Shown piece by piece: positions 8,806 to 18,771 of a stretch of 64,000 nucleotides of DNA. This DNA comes from Rhodoferax sp. Lineage in GTDB: Bacteria; Pseudomonadota; Gammaproteobacteria; Burkholderiales; Burkholderiaceae_C. Both the position numbers and the translations under genes were made by a program. The notes under the pieces are model-generated. The model was not told where the DNA came from, did not search any database, and was given only the letters and a program-made list of their open reading frames with translations. The number at the start of each line of letters is the position of its first letter. Positions within the stretch are counted from its first letter, which is position 1. The stretch covers positions 1 to 64,000 of the forward strand of contig NZ_JAQTWL010000011.1 of the NCBI RefSeq assembly GCF_028689295.1, given 5' to 3'.

Positions 8806-10329
8806 ATGATGCAGAAATTCGACGAGATGTACACCAAGCTGCCCTATGAGTTTTTTACCCATGGGGCACAGATTCGGGACCATTACAAAATATACGACGA
8901 ATGGCTGGCACGCCAACCTGGCAACATGATGGCCAAACGGCGGGAAGAGGCCGAAATGATCTTTCGTCGCGTCGGCATTACCTTTGCGGTCTATGGCGAC
9001 AAGGATGCCGAGGGCGCGGGCACCGAGCGCCTGATTCCGTTCGACCTGATTCCCCGCATCATTCCGGCGCATGAATGGCGCAGCATGGAGCGCGGCCTGG
9101 AGCAGCGCGTCACAGCCCTGAACCGCTTTCTGCACGACATCTACCACGACCAGGAAATTCTCAAGGCGGGCTTGATCCCGCGCGAGCAGATCGAGCAGAA
9201 CGCCCAGTTCCGCCCGCAAATGATGGGTGTGGATTTGCCCAACAGCGTCTATTCGCAAATCTCGGGCATCGACATCGTGCGCGCGCCTGACGCCAAGGGC
9301 AACGGCGAGTACTACGTGCTTGAAGACAACCTGCGCGTGCCCAGCGGCGTGAGCTACATGCTGGAAGACCGCAAGATGATGATGCGGTTGTTCCCCGACC
9401 TGTTCAGCATGCACCGTGTGGCGCCCATTGCCCACTACCCCGACCTGCTGCTGGAGACCCTGCGTGAAAGCAGCCCGCCCACCACGGCCGAGCCCACCGT
9501 GGTGGTGCTCACGCCCGGCATGTACAACAGCGCCTACTTCGAGCACGCCTTTCTGGCGCAGCAAATGGGCATTGAATTGGTCGAAGGTCAGGATTTGTTC
9601 GTCAAGGACAACTTTTGCTACATGCGCACCACCCGCGGCCCGCAGCGCGTCGATGTGATTTACCGCCGCGTCGATGACGACTTCCTTGACCCCAAGGTGT
9701 TCCTCCCAACGTCCACCCTGGGCTGTGCCGGGCTGCTGGACGTGTACAAGGCCGGTCACATCAACATCTGCAACGGTGTCGGCACGGGCGTGGCAGACGA
9801 CAAGTCGATCTACCCCTATGTGCCCAAAATGATCGAGTTTTACCTCGGTGAAAAACCCATCTTGAACAACGTGCCGACCTACATGTGCCGCAACAAGGAC
9901 GAGTTGTCCTATGTGATGGCCAACATGAAAGACCTGGTGGTCAAGGAAGTGCACGGCGCCGGTGGCTACGGCATGCTGGTCGGCCCGGCGGCCACCAAGG
10001 CCGAGGTCGAAGACTTCAAGAAGGCCGTGCTGGCCAACCCGGGCGGCTATATCGCCCAGCCCACGCTGAGCCTGTCGAGCTGCCCGACCTTTGTCGAGAG
10101 CGGCATTGCGCCGCGCCACATCGACTTGCGGCCCTATGTGTTGATGGGAAAGACGGTGCAAATGGTGCCGGGCGGCCTCACCCGCGTGGCGCTCAAGGAG
10201 GGTTCGCTGGTGGTCAACTCGTCGCAGGGTGGCGGCACCAAGGACACCTGGATTCTGGAAGACGATGCCTCGCCTGTGCAGGCGGCGCAGTCGCAGTCGC
10301 AGACGCAGGCAGAAGCCCCAGCGAAATAG
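8806..10329 (+). CDS. Circularly permuted ATP-grasp type 2 protein
   Basis: A 507-aa protein of the COG2308 group of circularly permuted ATP-grasp proteins. Recognisable blocks are FDEMYTKLPYEFFTHGAQIR at the N-terminus, RIIPAHEWRSMERGLEQRV, the LEDNLRVPSGVSYMLEDR block, and the C-terminal VVKEVHGAGGYGMLVGP ATP-binding segment. Such proteins are predicted ligases forming amide/peptide-like bonds; the product is not established. ATG 8806 is preceded by AGGAG at good spacing. The alpha-E gene follows 16 nt downstream, the usual partner. The last ~20 residues are a Gln/Ser/Ala-rich tail. Confidence 0.92.
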   Translation: MMQKFDEMYTKLPYEFFTHGAQIRDHYKIYDEWLARQPGNMMAKRREEAEMIFRRVGITFAVYGDKDAEGAGTERLIPFDLIPRIIPAHEWRSMERGLEQRVTALNRFLHDIYHDQEILKAGLIPREQIEQNAQFRPQMMGVDLPNSVYSQISGIDIVRAPDAKGNGEYYVLEDNLRVPSGVSYMLEDRKMMMRLFPDLFSMHRVAPIAHYPDLLLETLRESSPPTTAEPTVVVLTPGMYNSAYFEHAFLAQQMGIELVEGQDLFVKDNFCYMRTTRGPQRVDVIYRRVDDDFLDPKVFLPTSTLGCAGLLDVYKAGHINICNGVGTGVADDKSIYPYVPKMIEFYLGEKPILNNVPTYMCRNKDELSYVMANMKDLVVKEVHGAGGYGMLVGPAATKAEVEDFKKAVLANPGGYIAQPTLSLSSCPTFVESGIAPRHIDLRPYVLMGKTVQMVPGGLTRVALKEGSLVVNSSQGGGTKDTWILEDDASPVQAAQSQSQTQAEAPAK

Positions 10330-10345
10330 TCACCGGAGAATCAAC

Positions 10346-11305
10346 ATGCTTTCACGAACCGCCGACCACCTTTTCTGGATGAACCGTTACACCGAACGCG
10401 CCGAGAACACCGCAAGGCTGCTCGATGTCAACTACCAGACCTCGCTGTTGCCGCAGTCCGCCGCAGCAGCCCAGGCGGGCTGGCAGGGTTTGCTGTCGAT
10501 CAGCGAACTGCTGCCCGCCTACAAGAAAAAACACGACAAAATCATTGCCCGCGAGGTGATGGACTTCATGGTCAAGGACGAAAGCAACCCGTCCTCGATT
10601 GTGTCGTGCCTGAGCGCCGCGCGGGAAAACGCCCGCGCTGTGCGCGGCACGCTGACCACCGAGGTGTGGGAAACCCAGAACCAGACCTGGCTCGAAGTCA
10701 AGCGCATGATCAAGCAGGGCGACTTCGAGGCCGACCCGTCGCAGTTCTTCGAATGGGTCAAGTTCCGCTCGCACCTGTCGCGCGGCGTCACGGTGGGCAC
10801 CATGCTGATGGACGAGGCGCTTTATTTCATGCGCCTGGGCACCTTTCTGGAGCGGGCCGACAACACCGCGCGCCTGGTCGATGTGAAGTTTCACGCCGTT
10901 GACAACGACTTTTACGGCACCGCCAACGGCAAGGACCAGGAGTACGACTTCTACCACTGGAGCGCCATTCTGCGCAGCGTCAGCGGTTTCGAGGTGTATC
11001 GCAAAGTTTATCGCGACGTGATCCGGCCCGAGCGGGTGGCCGAGTTGCTGATCCTGCGCCCTGACATGCCGCGCTCGTTGCACGCCAGCCTGAACGAGGT
11101 GGTGGGCAATTTGCGCATGGTGGCCAATGACCAGTCCAGTGAAACCCAGCGCCGCGCCGGCAAACTGCGCGCCGAGCTGCAATATGGCCGCATCGACGAA
11201 ATCCTGGCCACCGGCCTGCACGCCTACCTGACCCAGTTCCTCGATCGCATCAACGATCTGGGCGCCAACATCAGTCGCGATTTTCTGGTGCCGGTGCCGG
11301 TGTGA
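10346..11305 (+). CDS. Alpha-E domain-containing protein (ATP-grasp partner)
   Basis: A 319-aa all-helical protein of the COG2307 (alpha-E) family. The start MLSRTADHLFWMNRYTERAE is diagnostic, and the repeated FLERADNTARLVDVKFH-type segment and the DLGANISRDFLVPVPV end fit the family. The ATG at 10346 follows CCGGAGAATCAAC, a good ribosome site; the longer open frame is out of context. Alpha-E genes commonly sit next to circularly permuted ATP-grasp genes and COG1305 transglutaminases and are predicted to work with them. Here the COG1305 gene is not in the operon. Its last 35 bp overlap the 3' end of the convergent mltB gene. Confidence 0.9.
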   Translation: MLSRTADHLFWMNRYTERAENTARLLDVNYQTSLLPQSAAAAQAGWQGLLSISELLPAYKKKHDKIIAREVMDFMVKDESNPSSIVSCLSAARENARAVRGTLTTEVWETQNQTWLEVKRMIKQGDFEADPSQFFEWVKFRSHLSRGVTVGTMLMDEALYFMRLGTFLERADNTARLVDVKFHAVDNDFYGTANGKDQEYDFYHWSAILRSVSGFEVYRKVYRDVIRPERVAELLILRPDMPRSLHASLNEVVGNLRMVANDQSSETQRRAGKLRAELQYGRIDEILATGLHAYLTQFLDRINDLGANISRDFLVPVPV

Positions 11306-12422
11306 CGGCCTGGGCCGCCATGGCCTGCGCCACCGCCTGCCCCAGTTCGATCACGGCCATGGCGTAGTAGCTGCTCCAGTTGTAGCGGGTGATGGCGTAA
11401 AAGTTGTCGGTGCCCGCCACATAAACGGGCGGCGCGTCGCCCATTTGCAGCTCGATCAGCGCCAGCTTGCCGGTGTGTGCCAGGGCCGCACCGCTCAACA
11501 CGGCGCCTTTCGCCTGGAAGCTGTCCACGCTGAAGGTGGGCAGGATGTCGGGGGCCATGAGCGCGTCCATGTCGAGCTTTTGCGCATCGAACGCCACCGG
11601 GAAATGGGTGGCCAGACCGGGCTGCCAGCCGAAGGCCTTGAAATAGTTGGCCACTGAACCGATTGCATCCGCCGGGCTGTCAAACAGGTTGACGGCGCCA
11701 TCACCGTCGAAGTCGATCGCGTATTGGTGCCAGCTCGACGGCATGAACTGGGGCCAGCCCATGGCGCCGGCGTAGCTGCCCTTGATGCTGAGCGGGTCAA
11801 GCCCGCTGCGTTGTGTCCAGCTTAAAAACTGTTCCAGCTCGCCTTTGAAATAAGCGCTGCGCTCGGGCGCGCGCGGGTGGCTGGCCGGGAAATCGAAGCT
11901 CAGCGTGGCGAGCGCATCCAGCACCCGGTAATTGCCCGTCTGCTGGCCGTAAATGGTCTCCACACCGAGGATGCCGACGATGATTTCTGCGGGCACACCG
12001 GTCGCCTGCTCGGCGCGCTTGAGCGTGTCGCCATGGGTTTGCCAGAAGGCGACGCCGGCTTTGATGCGCAGCGGCTCGACAAAGCGGCTACGGTAGAGCT
12101 GCCAGTTTTTTGCCACACCCACGGCCGGCGGGGTCACGGCTTTGGCAATGGCGGCCACATAACGGGCCTGGCTGATGGTTTGGCGCACCCAGACCGGGTC
12201 CAGGTCGCGGCGCATGGCCATGTCATCAGCCACTTGCAGGGCGTCGAGGCGCTGGGCATAGCTGGGGCCGGGGATAACGCTGGCGCTGGCGGTGGTCTTG
12301 CCCTTTTTCCTGACGTGTTTGCCCGCCGAGGCGCTGACGGCCAGCGTGGCGGCCGCGACAAAAACAAGCACGGCCAGCAGCGTGCGCTGTCGCCAGTGTG
12401 GGGAAGGAGAAAAGGGTTTCAC
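11271..12422 (-). CDS. mltB: Lytic murein transglycosylase B (MltB family)
   Basis: A 383-aa periplasmic peptidoglycan-cleaving enzyme. It begins with a basic stretch and a hydrophobic signal segment (LLAVLVFVAAATLAVSASAG) without an obvious lipobox, so it is probably secreted rather than lipid-anchored. The catalytic Glu is in GVETIYGQQTGNYRVLDALA. Other family blocks are YAGAMGWPQFMPSSW and AIDFDGDGAVNLFDS. The C-terminus (DNFYAITRYNWSSYYAMAV) is typical. Its start overlaps the upstream tgpA stop (ATGA at 12419-12422), making it the last gene of the MoxR-DUF58-TgpA operon. Confidence 0.93.
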   Translation of the reverse strand: MKPFSPSPHWRQRTLLAVLVFVAAATLAVSASAGKHVRKKGKTTASASVIPGPSYAQRLDALQVADDMAMRRDLDPVWVRQTISQARYVAAIAKAVTPPAVGVAKNWQLYRSRFVEPLRIKAGVAFWQTHGDTLKRAEQATGVPAEIIVGILGVETIYGQQTGNYRVLDALATLSFDFPASHPRAPERSAYFKGELEQFLSWTQRSGLDPLSIKGSYAGAMGWPQFMPSSWHQYAIDFDGDGAVNLFDSPADAIGSVANYFKAFGWQPGLATHFPVAFDAQKLDMDALMAPDILPTFSVDSFQAKGAVLSGAALAHTGKLALIELQMGDAPPVYVAGTDNFYAITRYNWSSYYAMAVIELGQAVAQAMAAQAVTPAPAPENRD

Positions 12423-14470
12423 TTGGGTGATGGCAGGTGATTGAGTTCGCTGTGCAGTGTAGCGAGCTGCTGTTTGAAACTGCCAGTGCGGCCAGCACCA
12501 GCCGGCGCATAACGCAGCGCCTCCAGTCTGATCAGCCAGTCGTGCCAGGCTTGCCGCGCAGGATCGGGCTGGCGCGCTGACCGTGTGGATCGCGCCGCAT
12601 CGTCCAGCAGTTGCTGCGCCAACTGGCGCGGCGTGCTGTTGGCGGCGCTCGCCATGTCGGCTGCCTTTAGTTTGAGCAGCGCAAGGTGCAGCAGGCGCAG
12701 CCAGGGATCATGCTGGTGGCGCTCCCAGGCGCTCCAGGCGGCGCCGCCAAGACTGACCAGCACCACGATGACGCACAGCAGGTAAATCAGGTCTTGCCAG
12801 TTGGGTTCCTTGAAGCCGATGTTTTTGAGCAGGTCCAGTTGCCGGGACTGGCTGTAATTGAGCACCCACTGGTTCCAGCGGTTGTTGACGGCGTCCCAGG
12901 CAGCGCGCAAATTGAGCGCCAGCGCCGGGTTCACGTTGCCCAGGATCGCGTTGGCAATGGCGCCGCGCGGGGGCGTCAGGCGCTCCAGGGTGCCGGTGCG
13001 CGATGGTGCCACGGCCGAGGTCGGGTCCACGCGTTGCCAGCCCTGGCCTTGCAGCCAGACTTCGGTCCAGGCGTGGGCGTCGCTTTGGCGCACCGTCCAG
13101 AAATCATCGACGGTATTTTTTTCGCCGCCCTGATAGCCGGTGACGATGCGCGCGGGCACGTTCAAAGCCCGCATCAGGATGACGAAGCTGGAGGCGATGT
13201 GTTCGCAAAAACCCAGCTTGCGGTCAAACCAGAATTCGTCGGCGCTGTGCTGGCCGTACACGCCCGGCTCCAGCGTGTAGCGGTAACCGCCGCTGCGCAG
13301 GCGCTCCATGACCACGGCCACCCACTGCGCGTTGTCGGCGCGGGCGTAGCGCGGGTCGCGTTGCAGCTCGGCGGCCAGCTCCAACGTGCGCGGGTTATAG
13401 CCGTTGGGCAGCGCCAGGTATTCTTCCAGGCCGGGCGCTCGCTCGCTCGGCCCATGCCGGAAGCTGGGGTAGCTGACGGCGTTGTAGCGCAGCAACTCGG
13501 TCACCGGCTGGTCCAGTATCCATTGCAGTTCGCGCGTCATGCGGGCATTTTTGCCGGTCAGCGCGGGCGCCTGGGGCGTGGCATCGAGCACCAGCAGCCA
13601 GGGCAGTTGGTTGGGCTCCAGCGTGATTTGGTAACGGACTGGCTCACCCGCGACTTTCAGGTTGGCAGGCAGTCGCAGGCGGTTGGGCAAGTTTGAGGGC
13701 CGCGTTTGCCAGCTGCGGCCGTCGAAGTGGGACAGCACCGGGCCGCGAAAATACATCGCCGACTGCGCCGGCGCCGCGCCCTCGAAGCGCACCCGCATGG
13801 CCACGCTGCCGTCGAGCGCCAGGCTGGCAATGTTGCCCACCGTCATGTTGGCGGACAAGCCGCTGCGCCCGTTCATGGCATCGCTTGGCAAACCCCACAG
13901 CGGCGCCACTCTGGGAAAGAGCACGAACAGCAGCACCATGATGGGCGCACCCAGCAGCGCCATGCCGCCGGCCAGCCGCGCCGCCTGCCACAGCGGCGGT
14001 TTGCCCACCGGCATGTGGGCGTTGACCAAGGCGGTGAGCAGGCCCAGCAAGCCCAGCAGCATGGCTGCGGCGGTGAGCAGCGACTGCGAATAGAAAAAAT
14101 TGGTGAGCATCAAAAAGAAGCCCAAAAAAAACACCACGAAGGCATCGCGACGGGCGCGCAGCTCCAGCGTTTTGAGCGCCAGCAGCACCACCACCAGCGT
14201 CACGCCGGCATCGCGCCCCAGAATGGTCTTGAAGCTGATCAGCGTGGCCACCAGGCTCAAGGCCAGCAAACCCAGCAGCCACCACCGGGACGGCAGCGGC
14301 TGGCTGCGCCAGGCCAGCACACCCCGCCAGACGATGACCGCCGCACTCAGCAGGCTGCACCACAGCGGCACTTCCAGGCTCAGCGGCGCCAGCACCCAGG
14401 CGATGACTGCAAGCACGAACAGGGTGTCGCGGGTGTCGCGCGGCAGGTGGCTCAAAGTGGGCAGCTTCAT
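12419..14470 (-). CDS. tgpA: TgpA-type membrane transglutaminase-like protein
   Basis: A 683-aa protein. The first ~200 residues hold several membrane helices; a large periplasmic region follows with a transglutaminase-core domain whose Cys-His-Asp set is visible in KLGFCEHIASSF, SDAHAWTEVWLQG and WQRVDPTSA; a further membrane helix (LIYLLCVIVVLVSLGGAA) precedes a cytoplasmic tail. The ATG at 14470 (MKLPTLSHLPRD) is chosen over the longer frame because the upstream extension overlaps the DUF58 gene. MoxR-DUF58-TgpA clusters are widespread. TgpA is essential in Pseudomonas aeruginosa, but its substrate is not settled. Confidence 0.88.
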   Translation of the reverse strand: MKLPTLSHLPRDTRDTLFVLAVIAWVLAPLSLEVPLWCSLLSAAVIVWRGVLAWRSQPLPSRWWLLGLLALSLVATLISFKTILGRDAGVTLVVVLLALKTLELRARRDAFVVFFLGFFLMLTNFFYSQSLLTAAAMLLGLLGLLTALVNAHMPVGKPPLWQAARLAGGMALLGAPIMVLLFVLFPRVAPLWGLPSDAMNGRSGLSANMTVGNIASLALDGSVAMRVRFEGAAPAQSAMYFRGPVLSHFDGRSWQTRPSNLPNRLRLPANLKVAGEPVRYQITLEPNQLPWLLVLDATPQAPALTGKNARMTRELQWILDQPVTELLRYNAVSYPSFRHGPSERAPGLEEYLALPNGYNPRTLELAAELQRDPRYARADNAQWVAVVMERLRSGGYRYTLEPGVYGQHSADEFWFDRKLGFCEHIASSFVILMRALNVPARIVTGYQGGEKNTVDDFWTVRQSDAHAWTEVWLQGQGWQRVDPTSAVAPSRTGTLERLTPPRGAIANAILGNVNPALALNLRAAWDAVNNRWNQWVLNYSQSRQLDLLKNIGFKEPNWQDLIYLLCVIVVLVSLGGAAWSAWERHQHDPWLRLLHLALLKLKAADMASAANSTPRQLAQQLLDDAARSTRSARQPDPARQAWHDWLIRLEALRYAPAGAGRTGSFKQQLATLHSELNHLPSPK

Positions 14471-14478
14471 GGTGTGCT

Positions 14479-15483
14479 TCAGGCCAGGGCCAGGGCCTGG
14501 AGGCAGCGCTGCTGATGGGAGGGTCCGTTGGCGGGTGCGATGTCCTGGGTTTTCAGGCGCAGGCCATAAATCAGTCCCAGTTGCTCGGCCTGCAGCACCC
14601 AGGCGCACAGGCGGCTGAGTTGCGCCTCAAACTGGCCCAGACCGGTGTGTTGCTGGTCCAGCCAGAGCGTTTGTTGTTGCAGGGTCTGGCTGTCACGGCT
14701 GACCAGTTCGCCGGTCTTGGCGGCTTTTTTCCAGACGATGGTTTTCAGCGCATCGCCGCGGCGGTAGGCGCGCAGGCCATCGGGCTCGCCCTGCACGCTG
14801 ATCGAAATGGCGTGGGCGCTGCCCTCATGCGCCTGGCCCTCGGGCAGCGGCGGCGCGGGCACTTCGGGCGCCGGATAAACCAGCACTTGGGCGGCAGGGC
14901 GCCACAACGTCCAGACCCGGAACGTGCCCAGCGGAAAGCGGGTTTCGGCGCTCAAAGTGGGCAGCCGGTGGCGGCCGCGCCGCTCGGGCCTGAAGGCCAG
15001 TTGCACCGTGGCGCTGGCCTGGCCCGCCACATCGGTCCAGGCCCACTGCCCGGCGCCCAGCACGGCCAGCCCGATGCCGAAGCGGGTGCGCCTGCGGGCG
15101 TTGTGCAGATGGACCCGGAACACGGCTTTGCTGCCGAGATGGATGGCCTCGGGCGCCGTCAGATTGAGCTTCAGCCCGCGCAGGGTGCCATGCCCTACAT
15201 GCATGCCCACCAGGGCGCTGCCAGCCAGCAAAAAGGTCAGCAAATAGCCAAGGTTGAGCTGGTAGTTGATGGCGGCCACCAGCAGCACCAGCAGCGTCAC
15301 GCCCAGCATCAGGCCGGCGCGGGTGGGCATGATGTACACGTTGCGCTGCGTCAAGGTGATGCTGTCGGCAAGCGGCAGCCGGCTTTGCCACCAGCGCGCC
15401 ACGCGCGAGCGCACATGGGCCAGCGGATGACGCACAGGGTGCGGCAGGCTGACCGCAGGGGGGAGAGCGGCGGTGCGGGTCAA
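14479..15483 (-). CDS. DUF58 domain-containing membrane protein
   Basis: About 334 aa if started at TTG 15483, which overlaps the MoxR stop codon and would be translationally coupled. GTG codons at 15435 and 15414 are alternative starts. The N-terminal half has two closely spaced membrane helices (LMLGVTLLVLLVAAINYQLN and LLTFLLAGSALVGMHV) preceded by ITLTQRNVYIMPTRAG. The DUF58 core follows with GLRAYRRGDALKTIVWK-like sequence (GEPDGLRAYRRGDALK, then WKKAAKTGELVSRD). DUF58 proteins are von Willebrand A-like partners of MoxR ATPases. It sits between moxR and tgpA in a tightly packed operon. Confidence 0.82.
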   Translation of the reverse strand: MTRTAALPPAVSLPHPVRHPLAHVRSRVARWWQSRLPLADSITLTQRNVYIMPTRAGLMLGVTLLVLLVAAINYQLNLGYLLTFLLAGSALVGMHVGHGTLRGLKLNLTAPEAIHLGSKAVFRVHLHNARRRTRFGIGLAVLGAGQWAWTDVAGQASATVQLAFRPERRGRHRLPTLSAETRFPLGTFRVWTLWRPAAQVLVYPAPEVPAPPLPEGQAHEGSAHAISISVQGEPDGLRAYRRGDALKTIVWKKAAKTGELVSRDSQTLQQQTLWLDQQHTGLGQFEAQLSRLCAWVLQAEQLGLIYGLRLKTQDIAPANGPSHQQRCLQALALA

Positions 15484-16412
15484 GGCAACGGCACCGCGTC
15501 CAGCATGGCGCGCACCTGCTCGCTGGCGCCACGCCCGGCCTGGCCCAGCGGCACCAGCCGGTGGGCAATGGTCTGCGGCAGGATGGCCTGCACGTCGTCC
15601 GGGGCCACATAGCTGCGACCATTCAACAAGGCGCGGGCCTTGGCGGCGCGCAGCACAGCCATGCCCGCGCGCGGGCTCAAGCCCTGCACAAACCATTGGC
15701 CCGAACGGGTGGCCTGGATCAGGTCCTGTACATAGTCCAGCAGCGGCCCGGCGGCGTGCACCGCCAGCACCTGGGCCTGCAGGGTCTGCAGTTCTTGCGC
15801 TGTCAGCAGGCTGGGCAGGGCTTCAACCAATTCGCGCCGGTCGCGCCCCATCAGCAATTCGCGCTCGGCCAGGCGGTCGGGGTAGCCCAGCGAGATGCGC
15901 ATCAGGAAACGGTCCAGTTGCGATTCGGGCAGCAGGTAGGTGCCCAGCTGGTCATGCGGGTTTTGCGTGGCAATGACAAAAAAGGGCGAGGGCAGGGGCC
16001 GCGTTTCACCTTCGATCGTGACCTGTCTCTCTTCCATGGCCTCCAGCAGCGCGCTCTGCGTTTTGGGGCTGGCCCGGTTGATCTCGTCGGCCAGCAGCAC
16101 TTGGGCAAACAACGGGCCGGGGTGAAAGGTGAATTGTTCCAGGCCGCGGTCATACACCGATACACCCGACAAATCACTGGGCATCAGGTCCGAAGTAAAT
16201 TGCACCCGCGAGAATTGCAGTCCGAAGGTGCGCGCCAGCGCATGGGCCAGGGTGGTCTTGCCGACGCCGGGCACATCTTCGATGAGCAGGTGCCCGCCGG
16301 CCAGCAGACAAGCCACGCAGTCTTGCGTTTGATCAGGTTTCCCATAAATGACCGTGTTAAGCTGATCAACGAGAGATTTGAGTTTGAGCTGTATGTCCAT
16401 GGACTGCACCAT
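15480..16412 (-). CDS. MoxR family AAA+ ATPase
   Basis: A 310-aa AAA+ ATPase of the MoxR group. Walker A is IEDVPGVGKTTLAHALA (about residues 44-60), Walker B is LLADEINRASPKTQSALLEA, and sensor sequence FVIATQNPHDQLGTYLLPE follows. The start could be ATG 16412 or the in-frame ATG 16400; neither has a strong ribosome site. MoxR proteins act as chaperone-like ATPases for von Willebrand A-type partners, here presumably the DUF58 protein. It is the first gene of the operon and is divergent from the histone-deacetylase-like gene, with only about 30 bp between starts. Confidence 0.92.
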   Translation of the reverse strand: MVQSMDIQLKLKSLVDQLNTVIYGKPDQTQDCVACLLAGGHLLIEDVPGVGKTTLAHALARTFGLQFSRVQFTSDLMPSDLSGVSVYDRGLEQFTFHPGPLFAQVLLADEINRASPKTQSALLEAMEERQVTIEGETRPLPSPFFVIATQNPHDQLGTYLLPESQLDRFLMRISLGYPDRLAERELLMGRDRRELVEALPSLLTAQELQTLQAQVLAVHAAGPLLDYVQDLIQATRSGQWFVQGLSPRAGMAVLRAAKARALLNGRSYVAPDDVQAILPQTIAHRLVPLGQAGRGASEQVRAMLDAVPLP

Positions 16413-16443
16413 AGCAAAAAATTGATTGAGGAGACTATTGCAT

Positions 16444-17397
16444 ATGACGATGACCGGATACTTTACTCACCCAAGTTGCCGCAAGCACGAAATGATGCCG
16501 GGTCACCCCGAGTGCCCCGAGCGCCTCGATGCCATTGATGACCGCCTGCTGATCTCGGGGCTGGATGTGGCGCTGGACCGGCGCACGGCCACGCCCGCTG
16601 CGGTGTCCGACATCGAGCTGGCGCACGACCGCATGTATGTGGCGGCCATTCGCGGCCTGAATGCCGAACTGCAGGAGCAGATTGCCGCGGGTGGTCATGA
16701 CCGCCTGCAGATCGACCCCGACACCAGCATCAACATGCACAGTTGGGAGGCCGCCCTGAACGCCGCCGGAGCTGCCATCGACGCTACCGATGCGGTGCTG
16801 GCGGGCGAAATGAAAACGGCTTTTTGCGCGGTGCGGCCGCCGGGCCACCACGCCACGCACAACCAGGCCATGGGCTTTTGTTTTTTCAACAACGTGGCCA
16901 TCGCTGCCAAGTACGCGCTGGAACGGCACAACCTCGACCGCGTGGCGATTGTCGACTTCGACGTGCACCATGGCAACGGCACCGAAGACATCGTGGCCGG
17001 TGACGACCGCATCCTGATGGTGAGCTTTTACCAGCATCCGTTCTACCCGATGGACTGGGTGCACTCCAGTGCCAAAAACCTGGTGAATCTGCCGGTGCCG
17101 GCCTACACCAAGGGCATGGAGATCCGCGACATGATCGAGGCCGCCTGGATACCGCGGCTGGAAGAATTCAAGCCCGAGATGATTTTCATCAGCGCCGGCT
17201 TCGACGCGCACCGTGAAGACGACATGGGCCAGCTCGGCCTGGTGGAACAGGATTACGCCTGGATCACCAGCCGTATCGTGGATGTGGCGCGGCGCCACGC
17301 CAAGGGCCGCATTGTGAGTTGCCTGGAAGGCGGCTATGTGATGAGTGCGCTGTCGCGTAGCGTGGAGGCGCACATCCGGGTTTTGGCGGATGTCTGA
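16444..17397 (+). CDS. Histone deacetylase family (class II-like) hydrolase
   Basis: A 317-aa arginase/deacetylase-fold zinc hydrolase. The tandem histidines and metal ligands are visible in [20 protein letters not shown] and [14 protein letters not shown], and the downstream [16 protein letters not shown] and CLEGGYV blocks complete the active site. Bacterial members act as acetylpolyamine or other amide deacetylases; the substrate here is unknown. The start at ATG 16444 follows TTGAGGAGACTATTGCAT, a good ribosome site; a second ATG lies at 16450. The stop overlaps the start of the MscS gene by 8 bp, so the two are coupled. Confidence 0.92.
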   Translation: MTMTGYFTHPSCRKHEMMPGHPECPERLDAIDDRLLISGLDVALDRRTATPAAVSDIELAHDRMYVAAIRGLNAELQEQIAAGGHDRLQIDPDTSINMHSWEAALNAAGAAIDATDAVLAGEMKTAFCAVRPPGHHATHNQAMGFCFFNNVAIAAKYALERHNLDRVAIVDFDVHHGNGTEDIVAGDDRILMVSFYQHPFYPMDWVHSSAKNLVNLPVPAYTKGMEIRDMIEAAWIPRLEEFKPEMIFISAGFDAHREDDMGQLGLVEQDYAWITSRIVDVARRHAKGRIVSCLEGGYVMSALSRSVEAHIRVLADV

Positions 17398-18655
17398 GCC
17401 CGCTATCGCCGACCTGAGCGGCTGGCTGGCCGCGTTGAGCCAGACCAGCGTGTTGATCGAATTGGGCGCGCTGCTGGCATGCGCCCTGCTGGCCTGGCAA
17501 TTGGCGCGGCTGGTGTCGCAAGCCTTTCCCCTGCGCGAGCTCAACTCCATCATGTTCGGGCGCCGCATTGTCGATGGCGTGCTGTTTCCGGCGCTGTTGC
17601 TGTGCCTGGCCTATGCCGCGCGCAAGCTGCTGGCCTACAGCATGCCGCTGGCGCTGTTCAAGCTGGCCATTCCCGTGCTGATCTCCCTGCTGGTGATCCG
17701 GCTGGGGGTCAAGGTGCTGCAATCAGCGTTCAATGACACGCCCGCGATCCGTCTGCTGGAGCGCAGCATTTCCTGGATTGCCTGGGCTGCCATGGTGCTG
17801 TGGGTCAGCGGCTTGCTGCCGCTGGTGATGGAGGAGCTTGACCAGATCAGCTGGCGTGTGGGTGGCGCCACTTTGTCGGTGCGAAAAATCATCGAGGGCA
17901 CGCTCACCGCCGGCCTGGTGCTGATCATCAGCTTGTGGATTTCGTCTGCCATCGAGGCCAAATTGCTGCGCAGCGCGACGGGTGGCGAGTTGAGCCTGCG
18001 CAAAGCCTTCAGCAATGCCGCCCGGGCGCTGCTGATGTTCGTTGGCCTGTTGCTGGCCTTGTCGGCAGTGGGCATCGACCTGACAGCCCTGTCGGTGCTG
18101 GGCGGCGCGATTGGCGTGGGCATTGGTTTTGGCTTGCAAAAACTGGCGGCCAATTACGTCAGTGGTTTTGTCATTCTTGCCGAGCGCAGCATGCGCATTG
18201 GCGACAGCGTGCAAGTGGACAACTTCAGCGGCGTCATCACTGAAATCAACGCGCGCTACACCGTGATCCGCTCACTCAACGGGCGCGAGTCCATCGTGCC
18301 CAATGAGATGCTGATCACCAGTCGGGTCGAGAACCTGTCGCTGGCCGACCCCAAGGTCTGGCAGTCCACCAATGTGTCGGTGGCCTACGACAGCGACGTT
18401 GAGCTGGTGTCGCGTTTGCTGCTGCAGGCCGCTGCCGCGCAGCAGCGGGTGCTGGCAGAGCCCGGCCCCGCGGTGGTGTTGCTGGCCTTTGGTGCGGACG
18501 GTCTGGAGTTCAGGCTGGGTTACTGGATCAGCGACCCCGAAAACGGCAGCGACAACCTGCGCTCCCTGATCAATCTTGACATCCTGCGCCTGCTGCGCGA
18601 ACACCAGATCGAGATCCCGTTCCCGCAGCGCGTCATCCATCAGCGTGCGGTTTGA
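17390..18655 (+). CDS. MscS-type mechanosensitive ion channel
   Basis: A 421-aa membrane protein. Several hydrophobic helices precede the MscS pore and beta domain: the pore-lining helix region reads [21 protein letters not shown], followed by [19 protein letters not shown] and [20 protein letters not shown] with [13 protein letters not shown]. The N-terminal extension (about 200 residues) is longer than in E. coli MscS (286 aa), as in many larger MscS-like channels. The ATG at 17390 overlaps the preceding stop. Such channels release solutes under hypo-osmotic shock. Its stop codon lies inside a candidate promoter for etfB. Confidence 0.9.
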   Translation: MSEPAIADLSGWLAALSQTSVLIELGALLACALLAWQLARLVSQAFPLRELNSIMFGRRIVDGVLFPALLLCLAYAARKLLAYSMPLALFKLAIPVLISLLVIRLGVKVLQSAFNDTPAIRLLERSISWIAWAAMVLWVSGLLPLVMEELDQISWRVGGATLSVRKIIEGTLTAGLVLIISLWISSAIEAKLLRSATGGELSLRKAFSNAARALLMFVGLLLALSAVGIDLTALSVLGGAIGVGIGFGLQKLAANYVSGFVILAERSMRIGDSVQVDNFSGVITEINARYTVIRSLNGRESIVPNEMLITSRVENLSLADPKVWQSTNVSVAYDSDVELVSRLLLQAAAAQQRVLAEPGPAVVLLAFGADGLEFRLGYWISDPENGSDNLRSLINLDILRLLREHQIEIPFPQRVIHQRAV

Positions 18656-18681
18656 GCCGGTGATGGCGTCCTGCGTATAAT
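18652..18681 (+). promoter_or_regulatory. Candidate sigma-70 promoter for etfB
   Basis: TTGAGC (18652-18657) and TATAAT (18676-18681) are separated by 18 bp. The -35 box overlaps the MscS stop codon. A start site near 18688 would leave a leader of about 160 nt before etfB that contains the 16-bp palindrome at 18772. Confidence 0.5.
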
Positions 18682-18771
18682 AAAAAGCACGGTCGTTCTT
18701 TTTAGCGTAATTTGTGAAGAATGTCGTCACAGCGACCATGCTGGCCGTGGCGGCCGCATAGAATGCCCGAG

